A DNA stretch of 64,000 bases from Flavobacterium glycines (GTDB taxonomy: Bacteria > Bacteroidota > Bacteroidia > Flavobacteriales > Flavobacteriaceae), in contig NZ_FNEO01000001.1 in the NCBI RefSeq assembly GCF_900100165.1, positions 1,178,001-1,242,000 of the forward strand. Reading direction: 5' to 3'. This document shows, piece after piece, positions 15,892 through 24,397 of the stretch; position 1 is the first letter of the stretch, and the number at the start of each line of letters is the position of its first letter. The translations under genes were made by a program, and so were the position numbers. Below the pieces are notes generated by a model. The model worked only from the letters and a program-made list of their open reading frames with translations, was not told where the DNA came from and ran no database searches.

Positions 15892-17064
15892 ATGAGAAAA
15901 ATTCTATATTGTATGTTTTTGTTATTATCTGTTTTAAGTGTTGCACAAACTAAAACAGCCTATAGTGATGTTGATACTAAAATTGCTAAAATTCCAGTTG
16001 AATGGAGTACTTCAACAACTGGAATAGCAAAATTCATAACGGATAATTTTAAAACGGATACCGAGAAAATCCGTGCAGTTTTTTATTGGACTGCTACCAA
16101 TATAAGTTATGATGTGCCTAATATGTTTGCGCCAAATCAATTAGAATCTCCTCAAGAAAAAATTGAAAAGACATTAAAAACTAAGAAAGGGGTTTGTATT
16201 CATTATGCTGAAGTTTTTAATGATATTTCAAATAAAATGGGAATTAAGTGCAGGATAATCGAAGGTTATACTAAACAAAATGGAAGTATAGCAACCATTG
16301 CTCACGCCTGGTGTGCGGCTAAAATTGAAAATAAATGGTATGTGTTTGATCCAACCTGGGGAGCCGGAGGAATAATGAACGGAAAGTTTATCCGAAAATT
16401 GAATAATTTTTATTTTAAAGCAGAGCCTTCTAAAATAATTGCCTCACATATGCCGTTTGATTATATGTGGCAATTTTTGAATTATCCTGTTACCAATGCG
16501 GAATTTTACGGAGGGAAGATACAATTGGATAAAACCAAGAAATATTTTGATTTTGAGAAAGAGATTGCTCTTTACGATAATGCATCAGAAAACGATCAGT
16601 TGTTTGAGTCGGCCGCAAGAATAGAGAAAAATGGTTTCAAAAATGCTATGATTTTAGAGTATTATAACCTTAAAAAGAAACAATGGAATGCTGTAATGCA
16701 AAATGCAGCTGTTGATAAACTCAATACAATTGTAGCCGAACTTAATGAGGCTGTATTGCAGTTGAATGATTTTATAATGTATCGAAATAATAAATTTAAG
16801 CCTGCTTTTTCAGATGAGAAAATCAGTCAGATGATTCAGACTCCAAGAGAGAAATTAGCAAAATGCCAAAATGATATTTTTAAATTGGTAATGGTAGGAA
16901 GTGAAAATACATCTAATATAAATTCGATAAAAAAGAATATTGCTCAAAATTTGATTTTAGCTGATGAACATGCCTCATTTGTGAAAGAGTATTTAAGTAA
17001 ATCCAAGTTGGTTAGAAAAACGATGTTTTCTAAAATATCCTGGTTTGGAATTCCATTAAACTAA
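15892..17064 (+). CDS. Secreted transglutaminase-like protein, first paralogue
   Basis: A 390-residue protein with a signal peptide (MRKILYCMFLLLSVLSVAQ). The transglutaminase-like domain (about 40-165) has the cysteine in KGVCIHYAEVF, the histidine in IAHAWCAAKI and the aspartate in WYVFDPTWGAGG, a complete Cys-His-Asp triad. The remaining 220 residues are helical and charged, with no family I can name. The next gene is a paralogue of similar length and the same layout (FYWTATNISYD compared with YYWTTKTISYD), so a tandem duplication is evident. Whether it is a peptidase or a cross-linking enzyme is unknown. The homologous domain also occurs in Bacteroidetes surface and spore-like proteins and in eukaryotic kyphoscoliosis peptidase. 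Confidence 0.85.
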   Translation: MRKILYCMFLLLSVLSVAQTKTAYSDVDTKIAKIPVEWSTSTTGIAKFITDNFKTDTEKIRAVFYWTATNISYDVPNMFAPNQLESPQEKIEKTLKTKKGVCIHYAEVFNDISNKMGIKCRIIEGYTKQNGSIATIAHAWCAAKIENKWYVFDPTWGAGGIMNGKFIRKLNNFYFKAEPSKIIASHMPFDYMWQFLNYPVTNAEFYGGKIQLDKTKKYFDFEKEIALYDNASENDQLFESAARIEKNGFKNAMILEYYNLKKKQWNAVMQNAAVDKLNTIVAELNEAVLQLNDFIMYRNNKFKPAFSDEKISQMIQTPREKLAKCQNDIFKLVMVGSENTSNINSIKKNIAQNLILADEHASFVKEYLSKSKLVRKTMFSKISWFGIPLN

Positions 17065-17137
17065 ATAGTTTTTGAGGTGTAATTTCTTTGATTTTATATA
17101 TTTGATAGTTTGCAACAAACGTTTTTTAATTGTTTTT

Positions 17138-18325
17138 ATGAGAGCTACTCTTTTATTGTTTTTATGTCTTTGTTCTTTTTCTGTTTTGGCTCAAAAGAAA
17201 CAGAAAATCCAGAAAAATTATGATTTGATTGATGCTGTAATGGATAGGATGCCGGCAGATTATAATCAGTCTATGGATGATATTAGCCAATATATAAAGA
17301 GTAATTTCGAAACAGAATCGGACAGAATTCGTGCTGTTTATTATTGGACAACTAAAACAATTAGTTATGATGTCGATAATATGTTTGAAGTAAAATTTGA
17401 AGAAAAATTACAAGACCGAATAGCAAGGGCATTTACGGATAAAAAAGGAGTTTGTTTTGATTATGCGAATATTTTTAACCAACTCGCAAATTCGGTTGGA
17501 GTGAAATCGTTCGTGATTACGGGATATACAAAATGGAACAAAATAAAGGTCGATAATTTGTCTCATGCCTGGAATGCGGCCAGAATTGATAACAAATGGT
17601 ATTTGTTTGATCCAACCTGGGGCTCAGGGTTTGTTTTGAATGGCATTTTTACCAGACGTCTTGACGATAAAAATTTTAAAGTTGACCCGGAAATAATGAT
17701 TAATACCCACATGCCATTCGATTATTTATGGCAGTTTAAGTATTATCCAATAAGTAATCAGGAATTTATTGATGGGGTTTATTTAGGTGATGACCAAAGA
17801 CAAAAATTTGATTTTGTCAAAGAAATTGAAAGATTTGAAAATGAATCAAAATTGCAACAACTTTTTGAGGTAGCTCAAAGAATTGAAAAAGGAGGAATGA
17901 AAAACCAACATATTTCTCAGGCTTATGTACATGCAAAAACGGCTTGGAGAAATGAAAGTGAACGAGAAAAAGGAAAGCAATATGGCGAAATTGTTGATCA
18001 ATTTAACAGAGCTAATCAATTATTAAATGATTTTATTCATTACAGAAACAAACAATTTCAACCTGCGGTTGCAGATGAAGAAATTAAGAGAAAGATTCTG
18101 GAACCAAGGGATAGTTTTATCAAATGTAGGGAAGTGCTTTTAGATTTTGAGAAAAACCTCAGTAGTGCTGCTAATAAGTCAAATGTCACTAATCTAAAAG
18201 AAGCAATAATTAAAAGACTGGAAAATGCAGAAATGCATTTGCAATTTGTAAATAGCTATTTGTCTAAGCCGGTTTCATCCAGAAAAATGATGTTTTATAA
18301 GACAGTGGTAAAGGCAAGATATTAA
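17138..18325 (+). CDS. Secreted transglutaminase-like protein, second paralogue
   Basis: A 395-residue paralogue of the preceding gene. The frame can be extended to a TTG at 17072, but the ATG at 17138 gives a proper signal peptide (MRATLLLFLCLCSFSVLAQ) and is the likely start. The triad is complete: Cys in KGVCFDYANIF, His in LSHAWNAARI, Asp in WYLFDPTWGSG. The C-terminal helical region aligns with the first copy, with EKGGMKNQHI in place of EKNGFKNAMI and HYRNKQFQPA in place of MYRNNKFKPA. The copies have diverged widely, so the duplication is old. The 73-bp spacer suggests cotranscription. Confidence 0.85.
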   Translation: MRATLLLFLCLCSFSVLAQKKQKIQKNYDLIDAVMDRMPADYNQSMDDISQYIKSNFETESDRIRAVYYWTTKTISYDVDNMFEVKFEEKLQDRIARAFTDKKGVCFDYANIFNQLANSVGVKSFVITGYTKWNKIKVDNLSHAWNAARIDNKWYLFDPTWGSGFVLNGIFTRRLDDKNFKVDPEIMINTHMPFDYLWQFKYYPISNQEFIDGVYLGDDQRQKFDFVKEIERFENESKLQQLFEVAQRIEKGGMKNQHISQAYVHAKTAWRNESEREKGKQYGEIVDQFNRANQLLNDFIHYRNKQFQPAVADEEIKRKILEPRDSFIKCREVLLDFEKNLSSAANKSNVTNLKEAIIKRLENAEMHLQFVNSYLSKPVSSRKMMFYKTVVKARY

Positions 18326-18328
18326 AAA

Positions 18329-19477
18329 CTAGACTAGTTTTTTTAAACTGATTTGCATCGTTGTTCCTTTTCCAATTTCTGAATGCAGTACTTTAATACT
18401 GCCTTTGTGGTATTCTTTTACAATACGTTTGGTTAACGAAAGTCCCAATCCCCAACCTCTTTTTTTAGTGGTAAATCCCGGTTCAAAAATGGTGTTAAAT
18501 TGATTTTTTGGGATGCCGCTTCCGGTATCTGTTACATTTATTTTTACCGTTTCGGTATTTTCCTCAATGTTAACCGCAATTTTACCTTTTCCTTTCATGG
18601 CATCAATAGCATTTTTGATAAGATTTTCGATTGTCCAGCTGTGAAGCGTTGGGTTTAATAGGGTGTAAATTTCCGATTTTGGACTTTCAAAAGAAAATTC
18701 AATTTGTTTAGAAAACCGTGATTGCAGGTAATTATAGGTTTGAAGTGTGGTGGTTACAATGTCAATTTTTTCAAGTACAGGTTCGGAACCAATTTTAGAA
18801 AAACGTTCCGTAATAGTTTGCAAACGGTTAATATCCTTTTCTATTTCCAAAGTAGTTGTTGGGTCAATATTTTCCGTTTTTAAGATTTCAACCCAGCCAA
18901 TTAATGAAGAGAGCGGAGTGCCTATCTGATGTGCTGTTTCCTTGGCCATTCCGGCCCAAAGCTTGTTTTGTGTCCCTATTTTTGTGCTTTGGTAGAAATA
19001 GTAAATCAGTCCTGAAAATAAAACAATAATCAAAACTAAGGCAATGGGGTAATATTTTAATTTATTCAATAAAGCCGAATTTCCATAATACCATTTCTGG
19101 AATTTGTTTGGGGCATATTCAATAATGATGGGCTCGTTTTCTTTTTTTAGATTATTCAGGAAAGCCTGAGCTTTTGCTTTGTCTTTTATAATGGCTTCGT
19201 CAATATTTATTGTATTAATAATGCTGTCGTTTTCGGTAAGAATTACTGGAATGGAAGTGTTGTTTTTAAAAATTTGCAACGGAAGTTCCACATCGGTATT
19301 TTCATCGGCATTGATAAGGGTTTTTTGGGCTTTGGCCAAAAGATTCATTTTTATACGCTCTTCATTTTTGAATATTTGAAAAAAAGTATAAGTATTCCAA
19401 AGGATTAAGGAAATGATTAAAAATGAAGCAAAAATGAGAATCCATCGTCCGGTATTCCTTTTATCAGAAAATTGCAT
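18329..19477 (-). CDS. Membrane sensor histidine kinase
   Basis: A 382-residue kinase. Two membrane helices (about 11-33 and 144-162) enclose a periplasmic sensor region of about 110 residues. A kinase core follows, with the phosphoacceptor His183 in KETAHQIGTPLSSL, the N box NLIKNAIDAMKGKG, and G boxes DTGSGIP and GWGLGLSLT. There is no response regulator next to it, so it is an orphan kinase here and its partner cannot be named. It is convergent with the second transglutaminase-like gene, with 3 bp between their ends. Confidence 0.93.
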   Translation of the reverse strand: MQFSDKRNTGRWILIFASFLIISLILWNTYTFFQIFKNEERIKMNLLAKAQKTLINADENTDVELPLQIFKNNTSIPVILTENDSIINTINIDEAIIKDKAKAQAFLNNLKKENEPIIIEYAPNKFQKWYYGNSALLNKLKYYPIALVLIIVLFSGLIYYFYQSTKIGTQNKLWAGMAKETAHQIGTPLSSLIGWVEILKTENIDPTTTLEIEKDINRLQTITERFSKIGSEPVLEKIDIVTTTLQTYNYLQSRFSKQIEFSFESPKSEIYTLLNPTLHSWTIENLIKNAIDAMKGKGKIAVNIEENTETVKINVTDTGSGIPKNQFNTIFEPGFTTKKRGWGLGLSLTKRIVKEYHKGSIKVLHSEIGKGTTMQISLKKLV

Positions 19478-19641
19478 ACGTGATATTTTGATGCATAAAT
19501 ATAACGAAATATATGTGGTATTATTTTGATTTTTTTAAGTTTTGTAAGTTCTGTTTTTACAGAATGTAAATGTGCTGCTGGGTAAAGCTGCTTGTTTCAA
19601 AAGATTTAAAAATTAAAGTATAAAATGTAAAACAAAGATTG

Positions 19642-19670
19642 TTGTCGGATAGAAGAAGTTATTATATTTG
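19642..19670 (+). promoter_or_regulatory. Promoter of the DUF3127 gene
   Basis: TTG at 19642-19644 and TATATTTG at 19663-19670 (18-bp spacer). This is the only clear element in the 343-bp gap 19478-19820 and predicts a leader of about 145 nt, in which I see no known riboswitch. Confidence 0.6.
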
Positions 19671-19820
19671 TAAATCAAATGTTTTTCTGTAAAAAGTTTG
19701 GTTTCCAAATTATTTTAAAATAATAATAGTTTAGAAGTCAGAATACTTAGATGAAAGGATGTGTTTTTATAGTAAAGTACTTTGGAAAAATAATAATCAA
19801 AAACAATTAAAATAACGAAG

Positions 19821-20192
19821 ATGGAAGTTACAGGGAAAATTAAAGTTGTTAATCCGGAGCAACAAGTTAGTGCGTCATTTAGAAAAAGAGAAGTGGTTGT
19901 AACAACCGAGGAGCAATATCCACAACATATAATGATTGAATTTACACAAGACAAATGTGATTTGTTGAGTAATTATAATATTGGTGAAGCAGTAAAAGTT
20001 TCTATCAATTTAAGAGGAAGAGAGTGGGTTAACCCACAAGGAGAAACACGTTATTTTAACAGTATCCAGGGATGGAGAATTGAAAGATTAGCTGCCGAAG
20101 CTCCTGCAGCTCCAGCTCCAATGCCTTCAGCTCAGGCTTTTGCACCGGCTACAAACTTAAACGAAGATGAACCGGACGATTTACCGTTCTAA
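19821..20192 (+). CDS. DUF3127 OB-fold-like protein with SSB-type acidic tail
   Basis: A 123-residue protein. Residues about 1-95 match DUF3127 (VTGKIKVVNPEQQVSASFRKRE, FTQDKCDLLSNYNIGEAVKV, GREWVNPQGETRYFNSIQGW), a small OB-like nucleic-acid-binding domain found mainly in Bacteroidetes. The remainder is an Ala/Pro-rich linker followed by the acidic ending NEDEPDDLPF. That ending closely resembles the C-terminal peptide of bacterial SSB (DDDIPF), which recruits repair and replication enzymes. The pattern suggests a single-stranded DNA-binding protein that uses the same recruitment code. This is inference from architecture; the function is not established. Confidence 0.8.
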   Translation: MEVTGKIKVVNPEQQVSASFRKREVVVTTEEQYPQHIMIEFTQDKCDLLSNYNIGEAVKVSINLRGREWVNPQGETRYFNSIQGWRIERLAAEAPAAPAPMPSAQAFAPATNLNEDEPDDLPF

Positions 20193-20215
20193 GAATTAAA
20201 AAAGTTAGAAGTTAG

Positions 20216-20256
20216 AAGTCAGAAGTTTGAGGTTACTTGAATTTCTGACTTTTTTG
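20216..20256 (+). terminator. Intrinsic terminator after the DUF3127 gene
   Basis: AAGTCAGAA (20216-20224) and TTCTGACTT (20243-20251) pair, and a T run follows. The upstream side contains a short direct repeat of AAGTTAGAAG. Confidence 0.75.
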
Positions 20257-20297
20257 TTTTTGAAATTGCTATTGTATTTTGTCATTGCCATTGAAAT

Positions 20298-20939
20298 ATG
20301 TTTTATTTAACTGAAGAATTATTTTTCCCGCCCGTTCATTTAGCCCATTCTTCAGGAATTATTGGCTTAGGAGGCGATTTGTCGCCTGAGCGATTGCAAT
20401 TAGCTTATAACAGCGGAATTTTTCCCTGGTTTGAAGACGGCGAACCCATCACCTGGTGGTCGCCTAATCCCAGAATGGTTTTGTTTTTAGATGAATTGAT
20501 AGTTTCTAAAAGCATGCGTAATATTCTCAATCGAAAATTATTCAAAGTAACATTCAATCAAAATTTCAGAGAGGTCATTTCGAATTGTCAAAAAGTAAAA
20601 CGCGAAGGGCAAAACGGTACCTGGATAACCGATGATATGATTGAAGCCTATTGCAAACTACATGATTTAGGAATGGCTAAATCAGTTGAGGTTTGGCAAG
20701 AAGACCAATTAGTTGGTGGCTTGTATGGTGTTGATTTAGGACATGTTTTTTGCGGAGAAAGTATGTTTTCTTTGGTTTCTAATGCTTCAAAAGTTGCTTT
20801 TATCGCTTTGGTAGAAAAATTAAAAAAAGAGCATTACAAATTGCTCGATTGTCAGGTGTATAATGAACATTTGGAAAGTTTAGGCTGCCGCGAAATTGAA
20901 CGCGAAGAATTTATGACGATACTAAAAAAAGATATTTAA
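20298..20939 (+). CDS. aat: Leucyl/phenylalanyl-tRNA-protein transferase
   Basis: A 213-residue Aat. It transfers Leu or Phe from aminoacyl-tRNA to proteins with N-terminal Arg or Lys in the N-end rule, marking them for ClpS/ClpAP. Typical blocks are GLLAIGGDL-like GLGGDLSPERL, YNSGIFPWF, WWSPNPRMVL, GLYGVDLGHVFCGESMFS and LLDCQVYNEHLESLGCREI. Length is normal. It stands between two terminator-like repeats. Confidence 0.97.
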   Translation: MFYLTEELFFPPVHLAHSSGIIGLGGDLSPERLQLAYNSGIFPWFEDGEPITWWSPNPRMVLFLDELIVSKSMRNILNRKLFKVTFNQNFREVISNCQKVKREGQNGTWITDDMIEAYCKLHDLGMAKSVEVWQEDQLVGGLYGVDLGHVFCGESMFSLVSNASKVAFIALVEKLKKEHYKLLDCQVYNEHLESLGCREIEREEFMTILKKDI

Positions 20940-20940
20940 C

Positions 20941-20985
20941 CGCAAAGTTGGCAAAAGTTTTTCGTAAAGATTCGCAAAGAGAATT
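20941..20985. repeat. CGCAAAG-type degenerate intergenic repeat
   Basis: The spacer after aat holds CCGCAAAG, TCGTAAAG and TCGCAAAG words. The same words form the strong hairpin between thiG and thiH (22918-22976). It appears to be one member of a low-complexity spacer family. Confidence 0.45.
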
Positions 20986-21016
20986 TCTAAGATTTCTCCA
21001 ATCTGTGTTCCAAAAA

Positions 21017-21727
21017 CTAAAAATTTAATTTGGTAAAACTCCAGTCCAAAGTTTTATACAAAACCAATTCATTTTTCAAACTTGGCAAACCAATTATTAA
21101 TTTCAAAGTTTCGTGTGCCATCATCGTTCCAATCATTCCGGGAAGTGTTCCTAAAACGCCGTTAAAACTGCAATTAGGAACATCTTTAGGATTAGGTGGT
21201 TCAGGAAATAAATCGCGTAAATTTTTACTTCCCTGATGGTTGAAAACAGCTATTTGACCTTCAAAACCTAAAATACTTCCGTAAACCAAAGTTTTTCCCA
21301 GCGTCACGCAAGTATCATTGACTAAATAGCGCGTACTAAAATTATCGCAACCATCGACCACAATATCAAAATTGGAAATGATTCTGGCAGCATTTTCAGC
21401 GGTTAGTTTTTCTTCGAAAGCGATAACGGCAATTAACGGATTTAATTTTTCAATGGTTGTTTTTGCTGTCACGGCTTTTGATAAACCTATTTGGTCTTCG
21501 GTATATAAAATTTGACGATGAAGGTTGTGAATTTCTATTTTGTCAAAATCAACTATTCCAATAGTTCCTACACCGGCTGTAGCAATGTATTGCAAGATAG
21601 GACAGCCTAATCCACCGGCACCAATTACTAAAACTTTGGCATTTTTTAATTTCGCTTGTCCTTCGTCGCCAATTTCAGGTAAAATCGTTTGGCGGTTATA
21701 TCTTAAAAAATCTTGTATTACGCTCAT
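21017..21727 (-). CDS. thiF: ThiF/MoeB/HesA family adenylyltransferase, probably ThiF
   Basis: A 236-residue E1-like enzyme that adenylates the C-terminal Gly of a sulfur carrier. The ATP loop GAGGLGCP (about 36-43), the R-Q-I-L and D-N-F-x-T-R blocks and DLFPEPPNP are present. Position as last gene of the thiamine operon and the ThiS ending in GG make ThiS the likely partner, with MoaD as an alternative. The C-x-x-C pair that precedes LFPEPP in zinc-binding relatives is replaced here by NLRD, so the usual structural zinc site is absent. It is separated from thiH by a hairpin spacer. Confidence 0.87.
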   Translation of the reverse strand: MSVIQDFLRYNRQTILPEIGDEGQAKLKNAKVLVIGAGGLGCPILQYIATAGVGTIGIVDFDKIEIHNLHRQILYTEDQIGLSKAVTAKTTIEKLNPLIAVIAFEEKLTAENAARIISNFDIVVDGCDNFSTRYLVNDTCVTLGKTLVYGSILGFEGQIAVFNHQGSKNLRDLFPEPPNPKDVPNCSFNGVLGTLPGMIGTMMAHETLKLIIGLPSLKNELVLYKTLDWSFTKLNF

Positions 21728-21755
21728 TTTTATAAGTATCTAAGTCTTTGAGTTA

Positions 21756-21792
21756 CTGAGATGCTAAGAAACTTAGAGGCTTAGTATCTCAG
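21756..21792 (-). repeat. Hairpin spacer between thiH and thiF
   Basis: CTGAGATGCTAAG (21756-21768) and CTTAGTATCTCAG (21780-21792) pair over 13 bp with one mismatch. It is a low-complexity CTAAG/TGAG spacer inside the operon and may attenuate or stabilise the thiH end. Confidence 0.6.
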
Positions 21793-21797
21793 AAACT

Positions 21798-22910
21798 TTA
21801 AAAATAATTTCTATCCCAGTCTTTCCAAACTGCCTCATATCCGACACTGGAAATCAGTTTTGCAATTTCCGCTGCCGAACGTTCATCGCTAATTTCAAAT
21901 TGTTCCAATGATTGCGGGTCAACTACATAACCTCCCGGATTGGTTTTAGAACCGGCACTCATACTTGTGATACCTATCGGGATAATGTTATTACGGAATT
22001 TTTCGCTCTCACGTGTGGATAACGAAATCTCTATATCTTCATTCCAAAGACGGTAAGCACAAATCAATTGGGTCAAATCCTTATCGTCCATGATAAAATT
22101 AGGTTCGATAACGCCTTCAGCCGGTCTTAATCTTGGGAAAGAAACGGAGTATTTGGTTCTCCAATAGGTTTTTTGCAAATAATCCAAATGCAGTGCATTG
22201 AAAAAACTATCGGTGCGCCAATCTTCTAATCCCAGTAAAACTCCCATCCCGATTTTATGAATGCCTGCAGTTCCAATGCGGTCCGGAGTTTCTAAACGGA
22301 AATTAAAATTGGATTTTTTCCCTTTGGTATGGTATTGCTTGTATACTTCCTGATGGTAAGTTTCCTGATATACTAATACCGAATAAACTCCTGCTTCATG
22401 TAATTGCTCGTATTCTTCCTGAGAAAGGGGCTGTACTTCGACGGAAATAATAGAGAAATCGTTTTTGATTTGCTCAATTGCTTTTAGGAAATAGTGGATG
22501 TTTACGGTATAATTAGCCTCACCTGTTACTAAAAGAACATGGTCAAATCCCGCTGTTTTTAAAGCTTCGACTTCTAAAGTAATTTCTTCAGCCGTTAGTG
22601 TTTTTCGTTTGATTTTATTATCCAGACTAAAACCGCAATAAGTACAAATGTTTTGGCATTCGTTACTTAAATACATTGGAGCATACATTTGGATGGTTTT
22701 CCCAAAACGTTTCTTGGTCAATTCATGACATTCCTGTGCCATTTGCTCCAAATAAGGTTGTGCAGCAGGAGAAATCAATACCAAAAAATCGTCCAGATTG
22801 CGTTTGGATTTGGATAGACTGGCTTCAACCTCTTTTGAGGTGGTTTGATATATTTTTGATTGAATTGTATTCCAATCGTACTGTTCAAAAACCGATTTGA
22901 ATGTTTTCAT
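21798..22910 (-). CDS. thiH: 2-iminoacetate synthase ThiH
   Basis: A 370-residue radical-SAM enzyme that cleaves tyrosine to 2-iminoacetate (dehydroglycine) for the thiazole ring. The cluster motif ECQNICTYCGFSLDN contains the C-x3-C-x2-C cysteines, and FPRLRPAEG and GSKTNPGGY are family blocks. A TTG extension to 22946 exists, but the ATG at 22910 (MKTFKSVFEQYDW) is the normal start and the TTG falls in the hairpin spacer. Use of ThiH rather than ThiO implies a tyrosine-dependent route, suited to low oxygen. Confidence 0.96.
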   Translation of the reverse strand: MKTFKSVFEQYDWNTIQSKIYQTTSKEVEASLSKSKRNLDDFLVLISPAAQPYLEQMAQECHELTKKRFGKTIQMYAPMYLSNECQNICTYCGFSLDNKIKRKTLTAEEITLEVEALKTAGFDHVLLVTGEANYTVNIHYFLKAIEQIKNDFSIISVEVQPLSQEEYEQLHEAGVYSVLVYQETYHQEVYKQYHTKGKKSNFNFRLETPDRIGTAGIHKIGMGVLLGLEDWRTDSFFNALHLDYLQKTYWRTKYSVSFPRLRPAEGVIEPNFIMDDKDLTQLICAYRLWNEDIEISLSTRESEKFRNNIIPIGITSMSAGSKTNPGGYVVDPQSLEQFEISDERSAAEIAKLISSVGYEAVWKDWDRNYF

Positions 22911-22917
22911 AGTTTTT

Positions 22918-22976
22918 AACGCCAAGAGCGCAAAGTTTTTTCGCAAAGATTATAAAGGCTTTGCGCTCTTAGCGTT
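22918..22976 (-). repeat. Strong hairpin spacer between thiG and thiH
   Basis: The 18-nt arms AACGCCAAGAGCGCAAAG and CTTTGCGCTCTTAGCGTT pair with one mismatch. This is the strongest of the thi spacers. On the minus strand it sits just before the thiH start, where it could block or stabilise the downstream message. Confidence 0.75.
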
Positions 22977-23007
22977 TTTTACCTTTGTGTACTTTGCGGT
23001 TAAATAA

Positions 23008-23778
23008 TTATTCGTACAAAAATGCAGTCAACGGACTGGAAGCAACTGCCTGAGAATATTGTTGTCCCAGTTTAGCTTCAAATGCTTTTCTTCCTGCAAT
23101 AACGGCTTCTTTGAACGCTTCTGCCATCATTTTTGGATTTCCGGCTACGGCAATAGCGGTGTTTACCAAAACGGCATCGGCACCCATTTCCATTGCTTTT
23201 GCAGCATCCGATGGAGCTCCAATTCCGGCATCAATAATTACAGGAACCTTAGATTGCTCTATAATGATTTCTAAAAAATCGATGGTTTTTAGTCCTTTGT
23301 TACTTCCTATTGGTGAGCCTAAAGGCATTACGGCCGAAGTTCCTACATCTTCTAATCTTTTGCATAAAACAGGATCGGCGTGGATGTATGGTAAAACGAT
23401 AAAACCTAATTTGGCTAATTCTTCTGTAGCTTTTAAAGTTTCAATTGGATCGGGAAGTAAATACCTTGGGTCGGGATGAATTTCCAGTTTTAACCAATTC
23501 GTTTCCAAAGCTTCTCTGGCCAGTTGTGCCGCAAAAACAGCTTCTTTAGCGTTTCTTGCTCCCGAAGTATTAGGCAATAAATTGATTTTTGGATGTTTCA
23601 AATGCGACAAAATTGCATCCGTATCGGTTTCTAAATCGACACGTTTTAGAGCTACTGTTACTAATTCAGATTCTGAAGCCAAAATAGCTTCTTCCATTTG
23701 AGTATTTGAACCAAATTTTCCTGTTCCTAAAAACAGACGGGATTCAAAACTTTTATCTCCTATATTAAATGGTAACAT
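23008..23778 (-). CDS. thiG: Thiazole synthase
   Basis: A 256-residue TIM-barrel enzyme that builds thiazole phosphate from DXP, ThiS-thiocarboxylate and iminoacetate. [12 protein letters not shown] is the N-terminal block. The active-site Lys is expected in TVALKRVD (about 42-49), and [45 protein letters not shown] phosphate-binding segments are present. It overlaps thiE by 14 bp, so they are translationally coupled. Confidence 0.98.
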   Translation of the reverse strand: MLPFNIGDKSFESRLFLGTGKFGSNTQMEEAILASESELVTVALKRVDLETDTDAILSHLKHPKINLLPNTSGARNAKEAVFAAQLAREALETNWLKLEIHPDPRYLLPDPIETLKATEELAKLGFIVLPYIHADPVLCKRLEDVGTSAVMPLGSPIGSNKGLKTIDFLEIIIEQSKVPVIIDAGIGAPSDAAKAMEMGADAVLVNTAIAVAGNPKMMAEAFKEAVIAGRKAFEAKLGQQYSQAVASSPLTAFLYE

Positions 23779-24397
23779 ATAATTTTTCGTTAAGTTGGTT
23801 AATTAATACTGATGAATTCTCACTGTGTGTGATTAAACCCGAAACAGCTATTCCCTGAATTCCGGTTTCCATCAAGTCGTCTATGTTTGCTAAGGTGATT
23901 CCTCCAATAGCATAAATTGGAATATCGAAACCATGGGTTTTTAAGATTTCTGTAATTGAATGATAACCTTGTAAGCCTAAAATCGGACTCAGTTTTTCTT
24001 TGGTTTCGGTATATTGAAAAGGGCCAAGTCCAATATAATCACAGTTTTCGTTGATTCTCTGAAGTACGTTTTGAATAGTGTTAGCAGTTCCTCCAATGAT
24101 TTTATCTTCTCCTAAAATGGCACGTGCTTCTTCAATTTTCATATCGGTTAAGCCCAAGTGAACACCGTCGGCATTAATTTCTTTGGCTAATGCTGCATTG
24201 TCGTTAATGATGAAAACGGCATTATGAACATCGCATAGTTCTTTTACAGATGCGGCCAGGGCATAAAGTTCAATTTGGCTGCTGTTTTTAAAACGAAGCT
24301 GAATCCAGTTACAACCATTTTCCAATGCTTTTCGGATGTTTTGTAATTGTTCTTCGCTGGTATTTCCCTGCGAGATATATTGTAATCTGCTATACAT
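23765..24397 (-). CDS. thiE: Thiamine phosphate synthase
   Basis: A 210-residue ThiE, joining HMP-PP and thiazole phosphate to thiamine phosphate. Conserved blocks are [62 protein letters not shown] and GIAVSGLI. These catalytic blocks are intact, unlike those of the other ThiE-like gene in the operon, so this is the likely working synthase. It overlaps thiD upstream by 8 bp and thiG downstream by 14 bp. Confidence 0.95.
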   Translation of the reverse strand: MYSRLQYISQGNTSEEQLQNIRKALENGCNWIQLRFKNSSQIELYALAASVKELCDVHNAVFIINDNAALAKEINADGVHLGLTDMKIEEARAILGEDKIIGGTANTIQNVLQRINENCDYIGLGPFQYTETKEKLSPILGLQGYHSITEILKTHGFDIPIYAIGGITLANIDDLMETGIQGIAVSGLITHSENSSVLINQLNEKLYVTI

